The notes beneath the pieces were generated by a model. The model ran no database searches, was not told the origin of the DNA, and saw nothing but the letters and a program-made list of their open reading frames with translations. From contig DASWHF010000018.1 of assembly GCA_036393295.1 (NCBI GenBank), forward strand, positions 15,123-79,122: a DNA stretch of 64,000 bases, in the 5' to 3' direction. This document shows positions 7,717-17,446 of the stretch, in pieces; positions within the stretch are counted from its first letter, which is position 1; every line of letters starts with the position of its first letter. The position numbers and the translations under genes are program-made. The stretch is from DASWHF01 sp036393295. GTDB taxonomy: Bacteria > Pseudomonadota > Gammaproteobacteria > Acidiferrobacterales > UBA6901.

Positions 7717-8526
7717 CTACTTCGAGATATTGGTGCCGTTGAAGATCTCCAGCACCTCGCGGCTGAGGCGCTGGGTCACGGTCTTTTTGTCCGGCGGGGT
7801 GAGGTCGGCCTCGGTGATGCCGAACAGGTAATTATTGAGATTGAAATCCCGGAGCATCATCTTGGTATGAAAGATGTTTTCCTGGTAGACATTGACGTCG
7901 ATGGCGTGGAAGCGGTTGAGCGTCGGCTTGTCGATGAAGTTCTGGATCGAGTTGATCTTGTGGTCGATGTAATGCTTGACGCCGCGCACGTCGCGGGTGA
8001 AGCCGCGCACCCGGTAGTCGATCACCACCACGTCCGATTCGAAGGTGTGGATGAGGTAGTTCAAGGCGCGCAACGGCGAGATCTTGCCGCAGGTCGAGAC
8101 GTCGATGTCGGCACGGAAGCTGCTGATGCCGTTGTCCGGATGGCTCTCCGGGTAGGTGTGCACCGTGATGTGGCTCTTGTCGAGATGCGCGACCACCGCC
8201 TCCGGCAGCGGGCCGGGCGCCTCGGGGTTGAGCGGCTCCTCGACGATCGGCTGCTCGGAGATCAGCATGGTGACGCTCGCCCCTTCCGGGTCGTAGTCCT
8301 GGTGGGCGATGTTGAGGATGTTCGCGCCGATGATGGTGGCGACCTCGGTCAGGATGGCGGTCAGGCGCTCGGCGTTGTAGGCATCGTCGATGTAGGCGAT
8401 GTATTCCTTCTGGGCACGCTCGCTCTGCGCATAGCAGATATCGTAGATATTGAAGCTCAGCGTCTTGGTCAGGTTGTTGAAGCTTTCCAGCTTGAGCTTC
8501 TTCAGGGGTTGAATCAGATCGGCCAA
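7717..8526 (-). CDS. speD: S-adenosylmethionine decarboxylase proenzyme SpeD
   Basis: This pyruvoyl enzyme makes decarboxylated SAM, the aminopropyl donor for spermidine. Sequence similarity to E. coli SpeD runs from [13 protein letters not shown] to the C-terminus. The self-cleavage site is [10 protein letters not shown], where the serine (residue 118 counted from the chosen start) becomes the pyruvoyl group; [13 protein letters not shown] and STCG motifs follow. The TTG at 8526 gives 269 aa, near the E. coli length of 264, and has GGAG about 10 nt upstream. The ATG at 8613 would add 29 residues not found in relatives. The gene is monocistronic or the last in its unit before repeat copy 1. 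Confidence 0.94.
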   Translation of the reverse strand: MADLIQPLKKLKLESFNNLTKTLSFNIYDICYAQSERAQKEYIAYIDDAYNAERLTAILTEVATIIGANILNIAHQDYDPEGASVTMLISEQPIVEEPLNPEAPGPLPEAVVAHLDKSHITVHTYPESHPDNGISSFRADIDVSTCGKISPLRALNYLIHTFESDVVVIDYRVRGFTRDVRGVKHYIDHKINSIQNFIDKPTLNRFHAIDVNVYQENIFHTKMMLRDFNLNNYLFGITEADLTPPDKKTVTQRLSREVLEIFNGTNISK

Positions 8527-8609
8527 CGCTCGCGTTCTCCCAAATCGGTCATACCGCCGTATATAAAGTCGTCTTGTAGGCCAGATGGCGGGCGAATGCA
8601 ATATCCCGA

Positions 8610-9629
8610 TCAAGCCACATTGTGCACCAGGCTCAAGGCCTGCTGGTAGCCGGCGTCGGCCAGCAGCTGCTGCCGGCTCACCGGAAGCCGGCCGTGCAAG
8701 CGCACCAGGCGCAGGTGCGACACCGGGTTGTCCTGAATGCGCAGGCCGTCCAGCAGCGTGTCGGCGGCCGGCGGATCGTTGCAGGCCAGCACCATGTCGC
8801 AGCCGGCGTCGAGCGCCGCCGCGGCGCGCGCCACCATGTCGCCGGCCCCCTTGGCGCCTTCCATGGACAGATCGTCGCTGAAGATAACCCCCTGAAATCC
8901 CAGGCGTCCGCGCAGCACTTCCTTGAGCCAGAAGCGCGAGAAGCCGGCCGGCCGCGGATCGACGCGCGTGTAGACCACGTGCGCCGGCATGACGGCGGCC
9001 AGGCCGTAGTGGATCATGCGCTCGAACGGCACGATGTCCTGCAGAAGGATGTCCTCGAACTCGCGCTCGTCCACCGGCATCGCGACATGCGAGTCGGCGG
9101 CGATGCTGCCGTGGCCCGGAAAATGCTTGCCGGTGGCGGCCATGCCGGCGTCGTGCATGCCGCGCATATAGGCGTGGGCGAGGTCCGCGACCGCCTCCGG
9201 ATCCGAGTGGAAGGCGCGGTCGCCGATCACCGTGCTGACGCCGCGGTTCAGGTCCAGCACCGGCGCGAAGCTGAAATCCACCCCGACCGCGCGCAGCTCA
9301 CGCGCCATCAGCCAGCCACAGGCCTCGGCCAGGCGCAGCGCGCGCTTGCGGTTTTCGTCGTAGTGCTCGCCGAGCAGCGCCGCCGCGGGCAGCGCGGTGA
9401 ATCCCGGGCGGAAGCGCTGCACGCGCCCGCCCTCGTGATCGACCGCGACCAGCAGCTGCGGGTCGCGCAGCGCGTGGATCTCGCGCACCAGCCGCTCGAC
9501 CTGCCCGGGCGAGTCGTAGTTGCGCGTGAACAGGATGACGCCGCCGACCAGCGGATGGCGCAGGCGCTCGCGCTCCTCGGCGACGAGCTCGAGCCCGGCG
9601 ACGTCCAGCATGACGGGGCCGAGGCTCAT
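8610..9629 (-). CDS. nagZ: Beta-N-acetylhexosaminidase NagZ
   Basis: This cytoplasmic GH3 enzyme removes N-acetylglucosamine from anhydro-muropeptides during cell-wall recycling. The 339-aa product has the GH3 NagZ signature [15 protein letters not shown], whose Asp-His dyad acts as general acid/base, the substrate-binding motif [12 protein letters not shown], and the nucleophile motif [11 protein letters not shown]. The ATG overlaps the stop of the L,D-transpeptidase gene by 4 nt, so both wall enzymes are translationally coupled. It has no signal peptide, as expected. Confidence 0.96.
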   Translation of the reverse strand: MSLGPVMLDVAGLELVAEERERLRHPLVGGVILFTRNYDSPGQVERLVREIHALRDPQLLVAVDHEGGRVQRFRPGFTALPAAALLGEHYDENRKRALRLAEACGWLMARELRAVGVDFSFAPVLDLNRGVSTVIGDRAFHSDPEAVADLAHAYMRGMHDAGMAATGKHFPGHGSIAADSHVAMPVDEREFEDILLQDIVPFERMIHYGLAAVMPAHVVYTRVDPRPAGFSRFWLKEVLRGRLGFQGVIFSDDLSMEGAKGAGDMVARAAAALDAGCDMVLACNDPPAADTLLDGLRIQDNPVSHLRLVRLHGRLPVSRQQLLADAGYQQALSLVHNVA

Positions 9630-10114
9630 GCGCCCTCCGCGAGGATCTGCACGCGCGTGCCGACCGGCACGCGCTCGAACAGTTCGATGACTTCGTCGTT
9701 GCGCATCTTGATGCAGCCGTGCGAGCTGGGCACGCCCATCGGGTCCTCGTCCGGGCAGCCGTGGATATAAATGTAGCGGCGCATGGTATCGACCCGGCCG
9801 AGGCGGTTGCGGCCGGCTTCGAGCCCGCTCAGCCACAGGATGCGCGTCAGTATCCAGTCGCGGCGGGGAAAGCGGGCGCGCAGCGCCGGGGAGTAGATCT
9901 CGCCGGTCGGGCGCCGCGACACCAGCACCGCGCCGGCCGGCAGCCCGGCGCCGATCTTGGCGCGGATCACGTGCCAGCCGCGCGGCGTCTGCTCGCTGCC
10001 GTTCAATTCGCCGACACCCTTCGCGGCGGTCGCCACCCGGTAGCGACCGAGCACCGCGCCGCCGGCGTCGTGGAGGGTCAGGGTCTGGCTGGGCACGTCG
10101 ACGTGTATATGCAT
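9626..10114 (-). CDS. L,D-transpeptidase (YkuD domain)
   Basis: The 162-aa product is essentially a lone YkuD domain. The active-site motif is [11 protein letters not shown] followed by SSHGCIKM with the catalytic cysteine. Such enzymes cross-link peptidoglycan or attach proteins to it, normally in the periplasm. No signal peptide or LysM domain is evident, which is unusual for an enzyme working outside the membrane; either the true start is elsewhere or export is not Sec-type. It sits between rlmD and nagZ on the same strand, 9 nt after rlmD. Confidence 0.88.
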   Translation of the reverse strand: MHIHVDVPSQTLTLHDAGGAVLGRYRVATAAKGVGELNGSEQTPRGWHVIRAKIGAGLPAGAVLVSRRPTGEIYSPALRARFPRRDWILTRILWLSGLEAGRNRLGRVDTMRRYIYIHGCPDEDPMGVPSSHGCIKMRNDEVIELFERVPVGTRVQILAEGA

Positions 10115-10123
10115 GCGGCGCTA

Positions 10124-11500
10124 TTATGCCCGCGCATCCCGCACAAACAAGGCCAGCGCCTCGACGTGGCTGGTCTGCGGGAACATGTCCAGCGCCCCGG
10201 CCGCCTCCAGGCGGTAGCCCTTGACGTGCACCAGCAGTTCGCTGTCGCGCGCCAGGGTGGCGGGGTTGCAGGAGACATAAAGGATGCGCCGCGGGCCGCC
10301 GCCGTCGTCGGGCAGATGTTTGACCGCCTCCATGGCCCCGGTGCGCGGCGGGTCCAGCAGCCAGAGCGTGAAGCGCTCGCCGCCCCAGGGTGCGGCCCCC
10401 TCTTCCGCGTAGAGATCGGCGGCGCCGAACTCGACATTGCCGATGCCGTTCAGCCGGGCGTTGTCCCAGGCACGCGCCACCAGCCCGGCGTCGGCCTCCA
10501 GTCCCAGCACGCGTCCGGCGCGCCGGGCCAGCGGCAGCGTGAAATTGCCGATACCGCAGAACAGGTCCAGCACCCGGTCCTCCGGCGCCGGCGCCAGCAG
10601 CTCCAGGGCGCGATTGACCAGCCGCCGGTTGATCTCGCCATTGACCTGGATGAAATCCGTCGGCTGGAAGCGCAGCGTGAGGTCGTGGTCCGGCAACCGG
10701 TAACTCAAGGGCGGCGCCGGCTGCGGCCACAGCGGTTCGATGGCGTCGGGCGCGCCACCTTGTAGATGGATCTGCACCGAATGCGTCGCGCCGAAGGCGC
10801 GCAGCGCGGCGCGGTCGGCGTCGGTGAACGGCTCCAGGTGGCGGAACACCAGCGCGGCCTGCGGCTCCTCGGCGCCGTCGCCGACCGCGACCTCGATCTG
10901 CGGCACACGGTTCGGGCAGCTCAGGGACGCAATGAGATCGCGCAGGGCCGGCAGCAGCGCGGCGACCCGCGGGTGCAACACCTCGCAGGACTGAAGCGGC
11001 GTGATGTAGGATTTGCGCTTCTCACGGAACCCGACCAGCACCCCGCCCTTCTTCTCGACCAGCCGCGCCCCGAGCCGGGCGCGGCGGCGATAGCCCCAGG
11101 CCGGGCCGGTCAGCGGCTCGAGCCAGCGCTCCGGCTCGACCTTGCCGATGCGTTCCAGGTCGTCACGCAACACCTGCTGCTTGGCCGGCAGCTGCGCCGC
11201 GCTCGCCAGGTGCTGCAGGCTGCAACCGCCGCACACGCCGAAGACCGGGCAACGCGGCACGACCCGGTCCGGCGACGCCGCCAGCACCTCCAGCACGCCG
11301 CCGGTATCGTAGCGGCGCTTCTTGTCGTGATAACGGAAGCGCACCGTCTCGCCCGGCAGCGCGCCGTCGATGAACACCGCCTTGCCGTCGACATGGGCGA
11401 CGCCGATGCCGTCGTGGTTGAGCGATTCGACGCGGGCGACCGCGGTGTCGCCCTTCTTGGTCGTTACCGTGGCGGATTTTGGAGATTGCGATTGCATCAT
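10124..11500 (-). CDS. rlmD: 23S rRNA (uracil-1939-C5)-methyltransferase RlmD
   Basis: RlmD methylates U1939 of 23S rRNA using SAM. The 458-aa product begins with a TRAM RNA-binding domain (about 15-75), then a 4Fe-4S cysteine set ([10 protein letters not shown], with a fourth cysteine in SCEVLHP), then the methyltransferase domain with [23 protein letters not shown] and the nucleophile motif [12 protein letters not shown]. These separate it from TrmA, which lacks the iron-sulfur cysteines. A second Met at codon 2 is an equally possible start. Confidence 0.95.
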   Translation of the reverse strand: MMQSQSPKSATVTTKKGDTAVARVESLNHDGIGVAHVDGKAVFIDGALPGETVRFRYHDKKRRYDTGGVLEVLAASPDRVVPRCPVFGVCGGCSLQHLASAAQLPAKQQVLRDDLERIGKVEPERWLEPLTGPAWGYRRRARLGARLVEKKGGVLVGFREKRKSYITPLQSCEVLHPRVAALLPALRDLIASLSCPNRVPQIEVAVGDGAEEPQAALVFRHLEPFTDADRAALRAFGATHSVQIHLQGGAPDAIEPLWPQPAPPLSYRLPDHDLTLRFQPTDFIQVNGEINRRLVNRALELLAPAPEDRVLDLFCGIGNFTLPLARRAGRVLGLEADAGLVARAWDNARLNGIGNVEFGAADLYAEEGAAPWGGERFTLWLLDPPRTGAMEAVKHLPDDGGGPRRILYVSCNPATLARDSELLVHVKGYRLEAAGALDMFPQTSHVEALALFVRDARA

Positions 11501-11536
11501 TGAAGTGGTGCCGTGGGGTGCGGAAAATCGAATTCT

Positions 11537-11616
11537 GCCACGGGGGTCACGGGGGACACGGGGAGTAACATTGTTTAACCATTATTTCTCCCCGTGTCCC
11601 CCGTGCTCCCCGTGGC
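11537..11616. repeat. CACGGGG hairpin repeat, copy 2
   Basis: This 80-bp hairpin is built of three tandem CACGGGG-type units per arm (GCCACGGGGGTCACGGGGGA and onward, mirrored to CGTGGC at 11616). Its right edge touches the stop codon of the exonuclease gene at 11616-11618. It lies between that gene and the start of rlmD. Confidence 0.85.
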
Positions 11617-12395
11617 TAATCACTCACCTTCCAAGCCTTGAGAAACGCCTGTAAGTGTGCGCGGTTCTCGGAATTCAGCAAATCGCGCACGCGTGCGATT
11701 TCCCCGTCGTAGCCGGCCGGCTCCAAATGGCCGCGGATCAGCTCGAAGCGCAGCCAGATCAGATAGGTATTGAGCACGTCGGTCTCGCAGTAGTCGCGGA
11801 TCGCCTGGAGGTTGCCGGCCTGGTACTGCTCCCAGACCTGCGAACCGTGCATGCCGAGCTTGCCGGGCAGCCCCAGCATCTGCGCGATCTCGTCGAGCGG
11901 CGCGCAGGCGCGCGGCTGGTAGCCGGCCAGCACGTCCATCAGGTCGGTGTGGCGCGCATGGAAGCGGCTCAGGTAATTGTTCCATTTGAAGTCGCGATCG
12001 TCGTCGCCGGTGTCCCAGTAGCGCGGCGCGGCGACGCCGTGCCGGAGCGCGCGGTAATGCAGAACCGGCAGATCGAAGCCGCCGCCGTTCCAGGTCACCA
12101 GCGTCGGCGTGTACTTGTCGATGCCGTCGAAGAAGCGCCGGATCAGCTCGGCCTCGCCGGCCTCGATCTCGCCCAGCGACCAGACCTTGAGCGCGTCGCC
12201 GCTGCGCAACACCGCCGAGATCGCCACCACGCGGTGCAGATGATGGCGCAGGAACTCCGAGCCGCCGCTCTCCTCGCGGCGCTTGTGGAACATCACCTTG
12301 GCGACGTCGTCGTCGTTCAGGTCCGCAAGCCCGTAGAGCCGCCGGCCGGTGGCGACGTCGGGGACGGTTTCGATATCGAAGACGAGTGTGTTCAT
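11616..12395 (-). CDS. Predicted 3'-5' exonuclease, PolB-like DEDD family
   Basis: The 259-aa product begins NTLVFDIETVPD, the ExoI motif of DEDD exonucleases, and continues with TLVTWNGGGFDLPVL (ExoII) and AIRDYCETDVLNTYLI (ExoIII region). This matches the small stand-alone exonuclease family related to the proofreading domain of DNA polymerase B. Substrate and role are not established for the family, though DNA repair is presumed. It is flanked on both sides by CACGGGG repeats (copies 2 and 3), isolating it from rlmD and cysM. Confidence 0.87.
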   Translation of the reverse strand: MNTLVFDIETVPDVATGRRLYGLADLNDDDVAKVMFHKRREESGGSEFLRHHLHRVVAISAVLRSGDALKVWSLGEIEAGEAELIRRFFDGIDKYTPTLVTWNGGGFDLPVLHYRALRHGVAAPRYWDTGDDDRDFKWNNYLSRFHARHTDLMDVLAGYQPRACAPLDEIAQMLGLPGKLGMHGSQVWEQYQAGNLQAIRDYCETDVLNTYLIWLRFELIRGHLEPAGYDGEIARVRDLLNSENRAHLQAFLKAWKVSD

Positions 12396-12415
12396 GTTTT
12401 GAAGTTTAGGGATTA

Positions 12416-12494
12416 GCCACGGGGGTCACGGGGGACACCGGGAATGATTTGGTTTTGACCGGATTACCCCCGCTTCCCCCGTGCCCCCCGTGGC
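12416..12494. repeat. CACGGGG hairpin repeat, copy 3
   Basis: This imperfect 79-bp hairpin of the same family has arms beginning GCCACGGGGGTCACGGGGGA and ending CCCCCCGTGGC. It lies between the start of the exonuclease gene and the stop of cysM. The arms carry more mismatches than copies 1 and 2. Confidence 0.8.
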
Positions 12495-12502
12495 AAAATT
12501 AA

Positions 12503-13393
12503 TCATTCCGGAAACACACCGGTCGAGAGGTAGCGGTCGCCGCGGTCGCAGACAATGGCGACGATCACGGCGTTTTCAATTTCAGCCGAAAGCTCGAGGG
12601 CGCTGTGCACGGCGCCGCCGGACGAGATGCCGCAGAAGACGCCCTCCTCCGCCGCCAGCCGCCGGGTCATGGTTTCGGCCTGCGGCTGCGAGACCTCCAT
12701 GACGCGGTCGACGCGCTTGGGGTCGTAGATCTTCGGCAGGTAGGCCTGTGGCCAGCGGCGGATGCCGGGGATGGACGCGCCCTCGGTCGGATGCACGCCG
12801 ACGATCTGAACGTTCGGATTCTTCTCCTTGAGATAACGCGACACGCCCATGATCGTGCCGGTCGTGCCCATGGCGCTGACGAAATGCGTGATGCGACCTT
12901 CGGTATCGTGCCAGATCTCCGGGCCGGTGCCGAGGTAGTGCGCGGCCGGGTTGTCGGGGTTGGCGAACTGGTCCAGCACCCGGCCGCGGCCCTCGGCCTG
13001 CATCGCCAGCGCCCGGTCGCGCGCCTCCTCCATGCCGCCCTGCTTCGACACCAGAATGATCTCGGCGCCGAAGGCCTTCATGGTGGCGCGGCGCTCGGCG
13101 CTCATGTGCTCGGGCATGATCAGGACCATTTTATAACCCTTGATCGCGGCGGCCATGGCCAGCGCGATGCCGGTGTTGCCGCTGGTGGCCTCGATCAGCG
13201 TATCGCCGGGCTTGATCTCGCCGCGCGCCTCGGCGGCACGGATCATGTTGAGCGCCGGCCGGTCCTTGACCGAGCCGGCCGGATTATTGCTTTCGAGCTT
13301 GACCAGCACGACGTTCGACGTCGCGCCCGGCAGGCGCTGCAGGCGCACCAGCGGGGTGTTGCCGACGAAGTCCTCGAGCGTGCGGGTGTGCAT
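12503..13393 (-). CDS. cysM: Cysteine synthase B (O-acetylserine sulfhydrylase) CysM
   Basis: This PLP enzyme joins O-acetylserine with sulfide or thiosulfate to give cysteine or S-sulfocysteine. The PLP lysine is in NPAGSVKDRPALNM, the phosphate-binding loop is EATSGNTGIALA, and GISSGGAV is near the C-terminus. The RWPQAYLP segment and the 296-aa length favour CysM over CysK. It lies between a repeat and recJ, with only 24 nt to the recJ stop. Thiosulfate use would suit a sulfur-oxidising host, but that is inference. Confidence 0.94.
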   Translation of the reverse strand: MHTRTLEDFVGNTPLVRLQRLPGATSNVVLVKLESNNPAGSVKDRPALNMIRAAEARGEIKPGDTLIEATSGNTGIALAMAAAIKGYKMVLIMPEHMSAERRATMKAFGAEIILVSKQGGMEEARDRALAMQAEGRGRVLDQFANPDNPAAHYLGTGPEIWHDTEGRITHFVSAMGTTGTIMGVSRYLKEKNPNVQIVGVHPTEGASIPGIRRWPQAYLPKIYDPKRVDRVMEVSQPQAETMTRRLAAEEGVFCGISSGGAVHSALELSAEIENAVIVAIVCDRGDRYLSTGVFPE

Positions 13394-13417
13394 GGCGGAA
13401 TTGTACTGGACGTCCCC

Positions 13418-15151
13418 TCAGCCTGCATCCGGATCCTGAATCTCCACCGCCACCAGCTGCACGGCGCGCGCGCCCTGGTACTCATTGACAGCCAGGCGAT
13501 ATGCCACGCGCACGCGCCGCCCGCAAAGCTCGCGCCCCGTCGCCTGGTTGAAGGCAATCGCATCGAGCGTGCGGCCCTCGGGATGGCGCAGCTGCAGCTT
13601 CAGGTGTTTGTCGCCGACAACCCGCGCCGCCAGCACCTCGAACTCGCCGTCGAACAGCGGCTCGGGGAAGCCCTGGCCCCAGGGGCCGGCGGTGCGCAGC
13701 AGCTCCGCCAGGCCCAGGTCCAAATCGCCAGCGGCGAGCTCGCCGTCGCTGGTGAGCTGGCCGTGCAGCGCCTCCGCGCCCAGGTGGCGGCCGACCTCGT
13801 CGGCGAAGGCCGCGCTGAACGCGGGGAGCTTGTCGGCGTCCAGGCTCAGGCCCGCCGCCATCGCGTGCCCGCCGAACTTTTGCAGCAGGGCCGGATGGCG
13901 CGCGGCCACGGCATCGAGCACGTCGCGGACATGCACGCCCGGCACCGAGCGCGCCGAGCCCTTGAGCGAACCGTCACCAGCCGGCGCGAAGGCGATTACC
14001 GGCCGGTGCACGCGCTCCTTGATGCGTGCGGCCAGGATGCCGATCACGCCCTGGTGCCAGGCCGGGTCGTAGAGGCACAGGCCGCGCGGCAGTTCGCCGT
14101 CGAGATGCAGGGCATCGAGCAGGCCGAGCGCCTGGGCCTGCATCCCGGCCTCGATGGCGCGGCGCTCGCGATTGAGCCGGTCGAGGCGTCCGGCCATCTC
14201 CTGCGCGGCCGCCGGGTCTTCGCTGAGTAGGCAGGCGATGCCGAGCGACATGTCGGTCAGGCGCCCGGCGGCGTTGAGGCGCGGCCCCAGCACGAAGCCG
14301 AGATCGGTCGCGCTCAGGTGCCCGGGCGCACGCCCGGCGACCGCCAGCAGCGCGCGGATGCCGGCGCAGGCCTGGCCGCGGTTGATGCGCGCCAGGCCCT
14401 GCGCGACCAGGATGCGGTTGTTGCGGTCGAGCGGCACGACGTCGGCGACCGTGCCGAGCGCCACCAGATCGAGCCACTGGGCGAGATTCGGTTCGGCGAC
14501 GTTCCGTTCGTCGAACCAGCCGCGCTCACGCAGCCGCGCGCGCAGCGCCAGCATCACGTAGAAAATCACGCCGACCCCGGCGAGATGCTTGCTCGCGAAG
14601 CGGTCGCCCGGCTGGTTGGGGTTGACGATGGCATCCGCCGCCGGCAGCACGGCGCCGGGCAGATGGTGGTCGGTGATCAGGACCCGCATGCCGCGCGCGC
14701 GGGCCGCCGCCACGCCGTCCAGGCTGGAAATTCCGTTGTCGACCGTGATCAGCAGCTCGGGCCGGTGCTCGGCCGCGACCGCGACGATCTCGGGGGTCAG
14801 CCCGTAGCCGTACTCAAAGCGGTTCGGCACCACGTAGTCCACTCGGGCCGCACCCAGGGTGCGCAGGGCGCGCACCGCCAGCGCGCAGCTGGTGGCGCCG
14901 TCGGCGTCGAAGTCGGCGACGATCAGTATGCGCCGGACGTATCGCAGCGCGTCCTCGAGCAGCGTCACCGCGGCGTCGATGCCCAGGAGTCCCTGCGGCG
15001 GCTCCAGCCGGTCGAGGCCGCGCGCGAGCTCGGCGGCCGAGGTGAGCCGGCGCGTCAGGTACAGGCGCTGCAGCACCGGGTGCAGGTCCGGCGGAAGATC
15101 GTGCGCGACCGCGTCCAGCGTGCGCCGGACGATCCGGCGTGCGCCGCTCAC
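13418..15151 (-). CDS. recJ: Single-stranded-DNA-specific exonuclease RecJ
   Basis: RecJ degrades single-stranded DNA 5' to 3' in recombination and mismatch repair. The 577-aa product, the same length as E. coli RecJ, shows the DHH phosphoesterase motifs VADFDADGATS, ITVDNG and LITDHHLPG, and the DHHA1 motif FGGHAMAAGLS. The GTG start at 15151 overlaps the upstream stop as GTGA and begins VSGARRIVRR, matching other RecJ N-termini; the longer ORF to 15238 reads through the neighbour. Confidence 0.95.
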   Translation of the reverse strand: MSGARRIVRRTLDAVAHDLPPDLHPVLQRLYLTRRLTSAAELARGLDRLEPPQGLLGIDAAVTLLEDALRYVRRILIVADFDADGATSCALAVRALRTLGAARVDYVVPNRFEYGYGLTPEIVAVAAEHRPELLITVDNGISSLDGVAAARARGMRVLITDHHLPGAVLPAADAIVNPNQPGDRFASKHLAGVGVIFYVMLALRARLRERGWFDERNVAEPNLAQWLDLVALGTVADVVPLDRNNRILVAQGLARINRGQACAGIRALLAVAGRAPGHLSATDLGFVLGPRLNAAGRLTDMSLGIACLLSEDPAAAQEMAGRLDRLNRERRAIEAGMQAQALGLLDALHLDGELPRGLCLYDPAWHQGVIGILAARIKERVHRPVIAFAPAGDGSLKGSARSVPGVHVRDVLDAVAARHPALLQKFGGHAMAAGLSLDADKLPAFSAAFADEVGRHLGAEALHGQLTSDGELAAGDLDLGLAELLRTAGPWGQGFPEPLFDGEFEVLAARVVGDKHLKLQLRHPEGRTLDAIAFNQATGRELCGRRVRVAYRLAVNEYQGARAVQLVAVEIQDPDAG

Positions 15152-16209
15152 CGGAATGCCGTCAGACGGCGCCGCCGGCGCCACCAGCGGCGCAGCACCC
15201 CCGGCGCGGCGGCAAAACCGTGCTGCGCATCGGGCCACAGATTCAGCGCCGCCAGATCACCCGCCTGCAAGGCGACACTGAGCGGTACGATCCAATCGCG
15301 CTCCAGGGCGGTGAGCGCCTCGACCCAGGCCTCGGTCTCGCCGTAGGCGGCCGCCGCCTGTGCCGGGTCGAGAACCACGAGATGTTCGCCCGACCCGCCG
15401 AGCGCCGCCAGCAGCGCGGTGACATCGGCCGGCACGGCCCCGCTGGGAATGTTCGCCAGGCGCGCCAGCCCGAGCGCCACCGGGTCACCGCCCCAAATCC
15501 GGGTCCAGGTGCCGGCGTCGATTTCCGGCAGCCGGCCGGCACCCCAGAACCACAGGCTGTTGATCGGCAGGAGCCCGCGCGCCTCGCGCTCGCTGTTGAT
15601 GCCGGAGGTGTGCAACAGGATTTGCGTCTCGTTGAGCAGCGTGTGCCAGGCCTTGGCGTCCGGTCCGGCCGGCAGGAACGGGTGGATGTCCCGCCCGGCG
15701 GCGGCGAGCGGCGGCACGGTGGCAATGACGGTCGCCTGCGGCGCCCTGAGATACCAGCGCAGCGGATGCCGTACCTCGAGCTGCCAACCCTCGTCGGCAT
15801 AGTTCTCCAGGATCTCGGCGGCCAGCCGTTCAGCCTCGGCGGCCGTGATCTTGAGCGCGCCGCCCTCGGTCAGTATCAGCCCGCCGCCAGCCGGTTCGAG
15901 GTGCACCGGGTCGGCGCGCAGCCAGAAGCCGTCGTCGCGCTCGCCGCCGTCCGCCAGGCGGCTGACCGCGGCGGCCGGAAAATCCCCCTCCGGCGGCCGC
16001 GCGATGCCGAACAGGCCGAACAGACAGGCCGTGAGCGAGCCGTCGTGCCCTCCGCCTGTGGACCGCGGCTTGAGCCGGTCGGAACGCCCCAGCAGCCTCT
16101 CCAGGGCCGGCAGACGGGGGATGGCCTTAGGCGGAACTCGGGAGTTGAAAAGCCCTGGGACCACCAGGGTCAGGGAGGGCTTGCCGGGGCCGGCCGGGTG
16201 GTCGGACAT
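15148..16209 (-). CDS. Uncharacterised conserved protein upstream of recJ (COG4255-like)
   Basis: The 353-aa product contains INSLWFWGAGRLP, a motif of a conserved proteobacterial family that is often annotated as a phosphoglycerate-mutase-like protein and often lies next to recJ. No catalytic motif of true phosphoglycerate mutases is visible. There is no signal peptide or clear membrane segment, and the C-terminus is very basic (RRWWRRRRRLTAFR). Its stop overlaps the recJ GTG, so expression is coupled. The function is unknown. Confidence 0.8.
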   Translation of the reverse strand: MSDHPAGPGKPSLTLVVPGLFNSRVPPKAIPRLPALERLLGRSDRLKPRSTGGGHDGSLTACLFGLFGIARPPEGDFPAAAVSRLADGGERDDGFWLRADPVHLEPAGGGLILTEGGALKITAAEAERLAAEILENYADEGWQLEVRHPLRWYLRAPQATVIATVPPLAAAGRDIHPFLPAGPDAKAWHTLLNETQILLHTSGINSEREARGLLPINSLWFWGAGRLPEIDAGTWTRIWGGDPVALGLARLANIPSGAVPADVTALLAALGGSGEHLVVLDPAQAAAAYGETEAWVEALTALERDWIVPLSVALQAGDLAALNLWPDAQHGFAAAPGVLRRWWRRRRRLTAFR

Positions 16210-16320
16210 TGTGTGGACAGGTTCCTGTTTTGGGGCAAACTATACCCTGGTCGGCGCGGTCGAAAAAGCAGTACTTTGAATAGTAATGAACTCTGCGTCA
16301 CTTCGAAGATGGAGACAGCC

Positions 16321-17370
16321 ATGACCACTCGAACGCCACTCGCAGTCGCCGGACTGTGCACCGTATTGTTCCTGGGCGATCTCTCCGGCGTGCCGGCGGC
16401 ACGCGCGGCACAGGAGTATGAGAAGAAACCCGCCCCCACCCAGTTCGAGCACCCGCCCTGGTTCAAGACCTCGTTCCTCTATCTGCGCGACGATGTCGCC
16501 GCCGCCCGCGCCGGCAACAAGCGGCTCATCCTGTACATCGGCCAGGACGGCTGCCCCTATTGCAAGGAGCTGATGGAGAACAACTTCAGTCAGAAAGCGA
16601 TCGTCGATTACACGCGCAGGCATTTCGACGTTCTGGCGATCAACATGTGGGGCGACGCCGAGGTGACCGATTTCGACGGTCGCGTCGTCACCGAGAAGCG
16701 CTTCGCCGAGCAGCTCGACGTCAAGTATACGCCGACCCTGCTGTTCTTCGACGAGCAGGGCAAGGTGGTGCTGCGCGTGAACGGGTATTTTCCCCCGCAC
16801 CAGCTCATGGCCGCCCTCGAGTACGTCGCCGGGGGCCATGAAACGTCCGGCGGCTTCCGCGAGTTCTACGCGAAGAAATCCCCGCCGCCGGCGAGCGGCC
16901 GGCTGCACACCCGGCGGCAGTTCCTGAAGCCGCCGTTCGCGCTCGCCGGGCGCGGCAGCGGCAAGCCGCTGCTGGTGCTGTTCGAGCAGAAGGTCTGCGG
17001 CGGTTGCGACTTCCTCCACCGGACGATATTCGAGAACCCGGAATCGCGCGCGCTCCTGCAGCGTTTCGATGTCGCGCAGCTGGACATGTGGAGCGACACG
17101 CCGGTGACCACCCCCGCGGGCGAGACCACCACCGCGCGCGCGTGGGCGCGCGACCTCGGCCTGGTGTACGCGCCGTCGGCGGTGTTATACGGCGCCGACA
17201 ACCGCGAGGTGCTGCGCGTCGAGGCGATGCTCAAGACCTTCCATGTCCAGTCGGTCATGGACTACGTGGCCTCCAACGCCTATCGGGAGCAGCCCAACCT
17301 GCAACGCTATATCGACGAGCGTGCCGGCGCGCTGCGCGCCCAGGGCGTCCAGATCGATCTCTGGAACTGA
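16321..17370 (+). CDS. Exported protein with two tandem thioredoxin-like domains
   Basis: The ATG at 16321 follows GGAGAC by a few bases. The 349-aa product has a signal peptide ending near ARAAQEY and then two thioredoxin folds. The first carries QDGCPYCKEL (about 80-88) and KYTPTLLFFD with the cis-Pro. The second carries EQKVCGGCDFLH (about 224-232) and VYAPSAVLY. Single-domain relatives resemble SoxW-type periplasmic thioredoxins of sulfur oxidisers. The paired CPYC and CGGC sites could relay electrons or act as reductase and isomerase units. It is divergent from the recJ operon and is not obviously co-transcribed with the TetR gene 76 nt downstream. Confidence 0.85.
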   Translation: MTTRTPLAVAGLCTVLFLGDLSGVPAARAAQEYEKKPAPTQFEHPPWFKTSFLYLRDDVAAARAGNKRLILYIGQDGCPYCKELMENNFSQKAIVDYTRRHFDVLAINMWGDAEVTDFDGRVVTEKRFAEQLDVKYTPTLLFFDEQGKVVLRVNGYFPPHQLMAALEYVAGGHETSGGFREFYAKKSPPPASGRLHTRRQFLKPPFALAGRGSGKPLLVLFEQKVCGGCDFLHRTIFENPESRALLQRFDVAQLDMWSDTPVTTPAGETTTARAWARDLGLVYAPSAVLYGADNREVLRVEAMLKTFHVQSVMDYVASNAYREQPNLQRYIDERAGALRAQGVQIDLWN

Positions 17371-17384
17371 CTCCCCCCCCCCTC

Positions 17385-17429
17385 TTGACAGGGCTATATA
17401 AGTAACCCACAATTTAGTTATTCAACTAA
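17385..17429 (+). promoter_or_regulatory. TetR promoter with overlapping palindromic operator
   Basis: TTGACA at 17385-17390 is followed after 17 bp by CACAAT at 17408-17413, a good -35 and a fair -10. Directly downstream lies the perfect palindrome TTAGTT-ATTC-AACTAA (17414-17429), covering the expected transcription start, with a further TTAGTT half-site at 17431-17436. This is the geometry of negative autoregulation by the TetR protein encoded from 17447. Confidence 0.6.
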
Positions 17430-17446
17430 CTTAGTTTCATTCATTT

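Noticed and set aside
7615..12494. CACGGGG repeats as a CRISPR array
   Set aside because: Units are hairpin arms in dispersed intergenic sites without regular spacers or cas genes.
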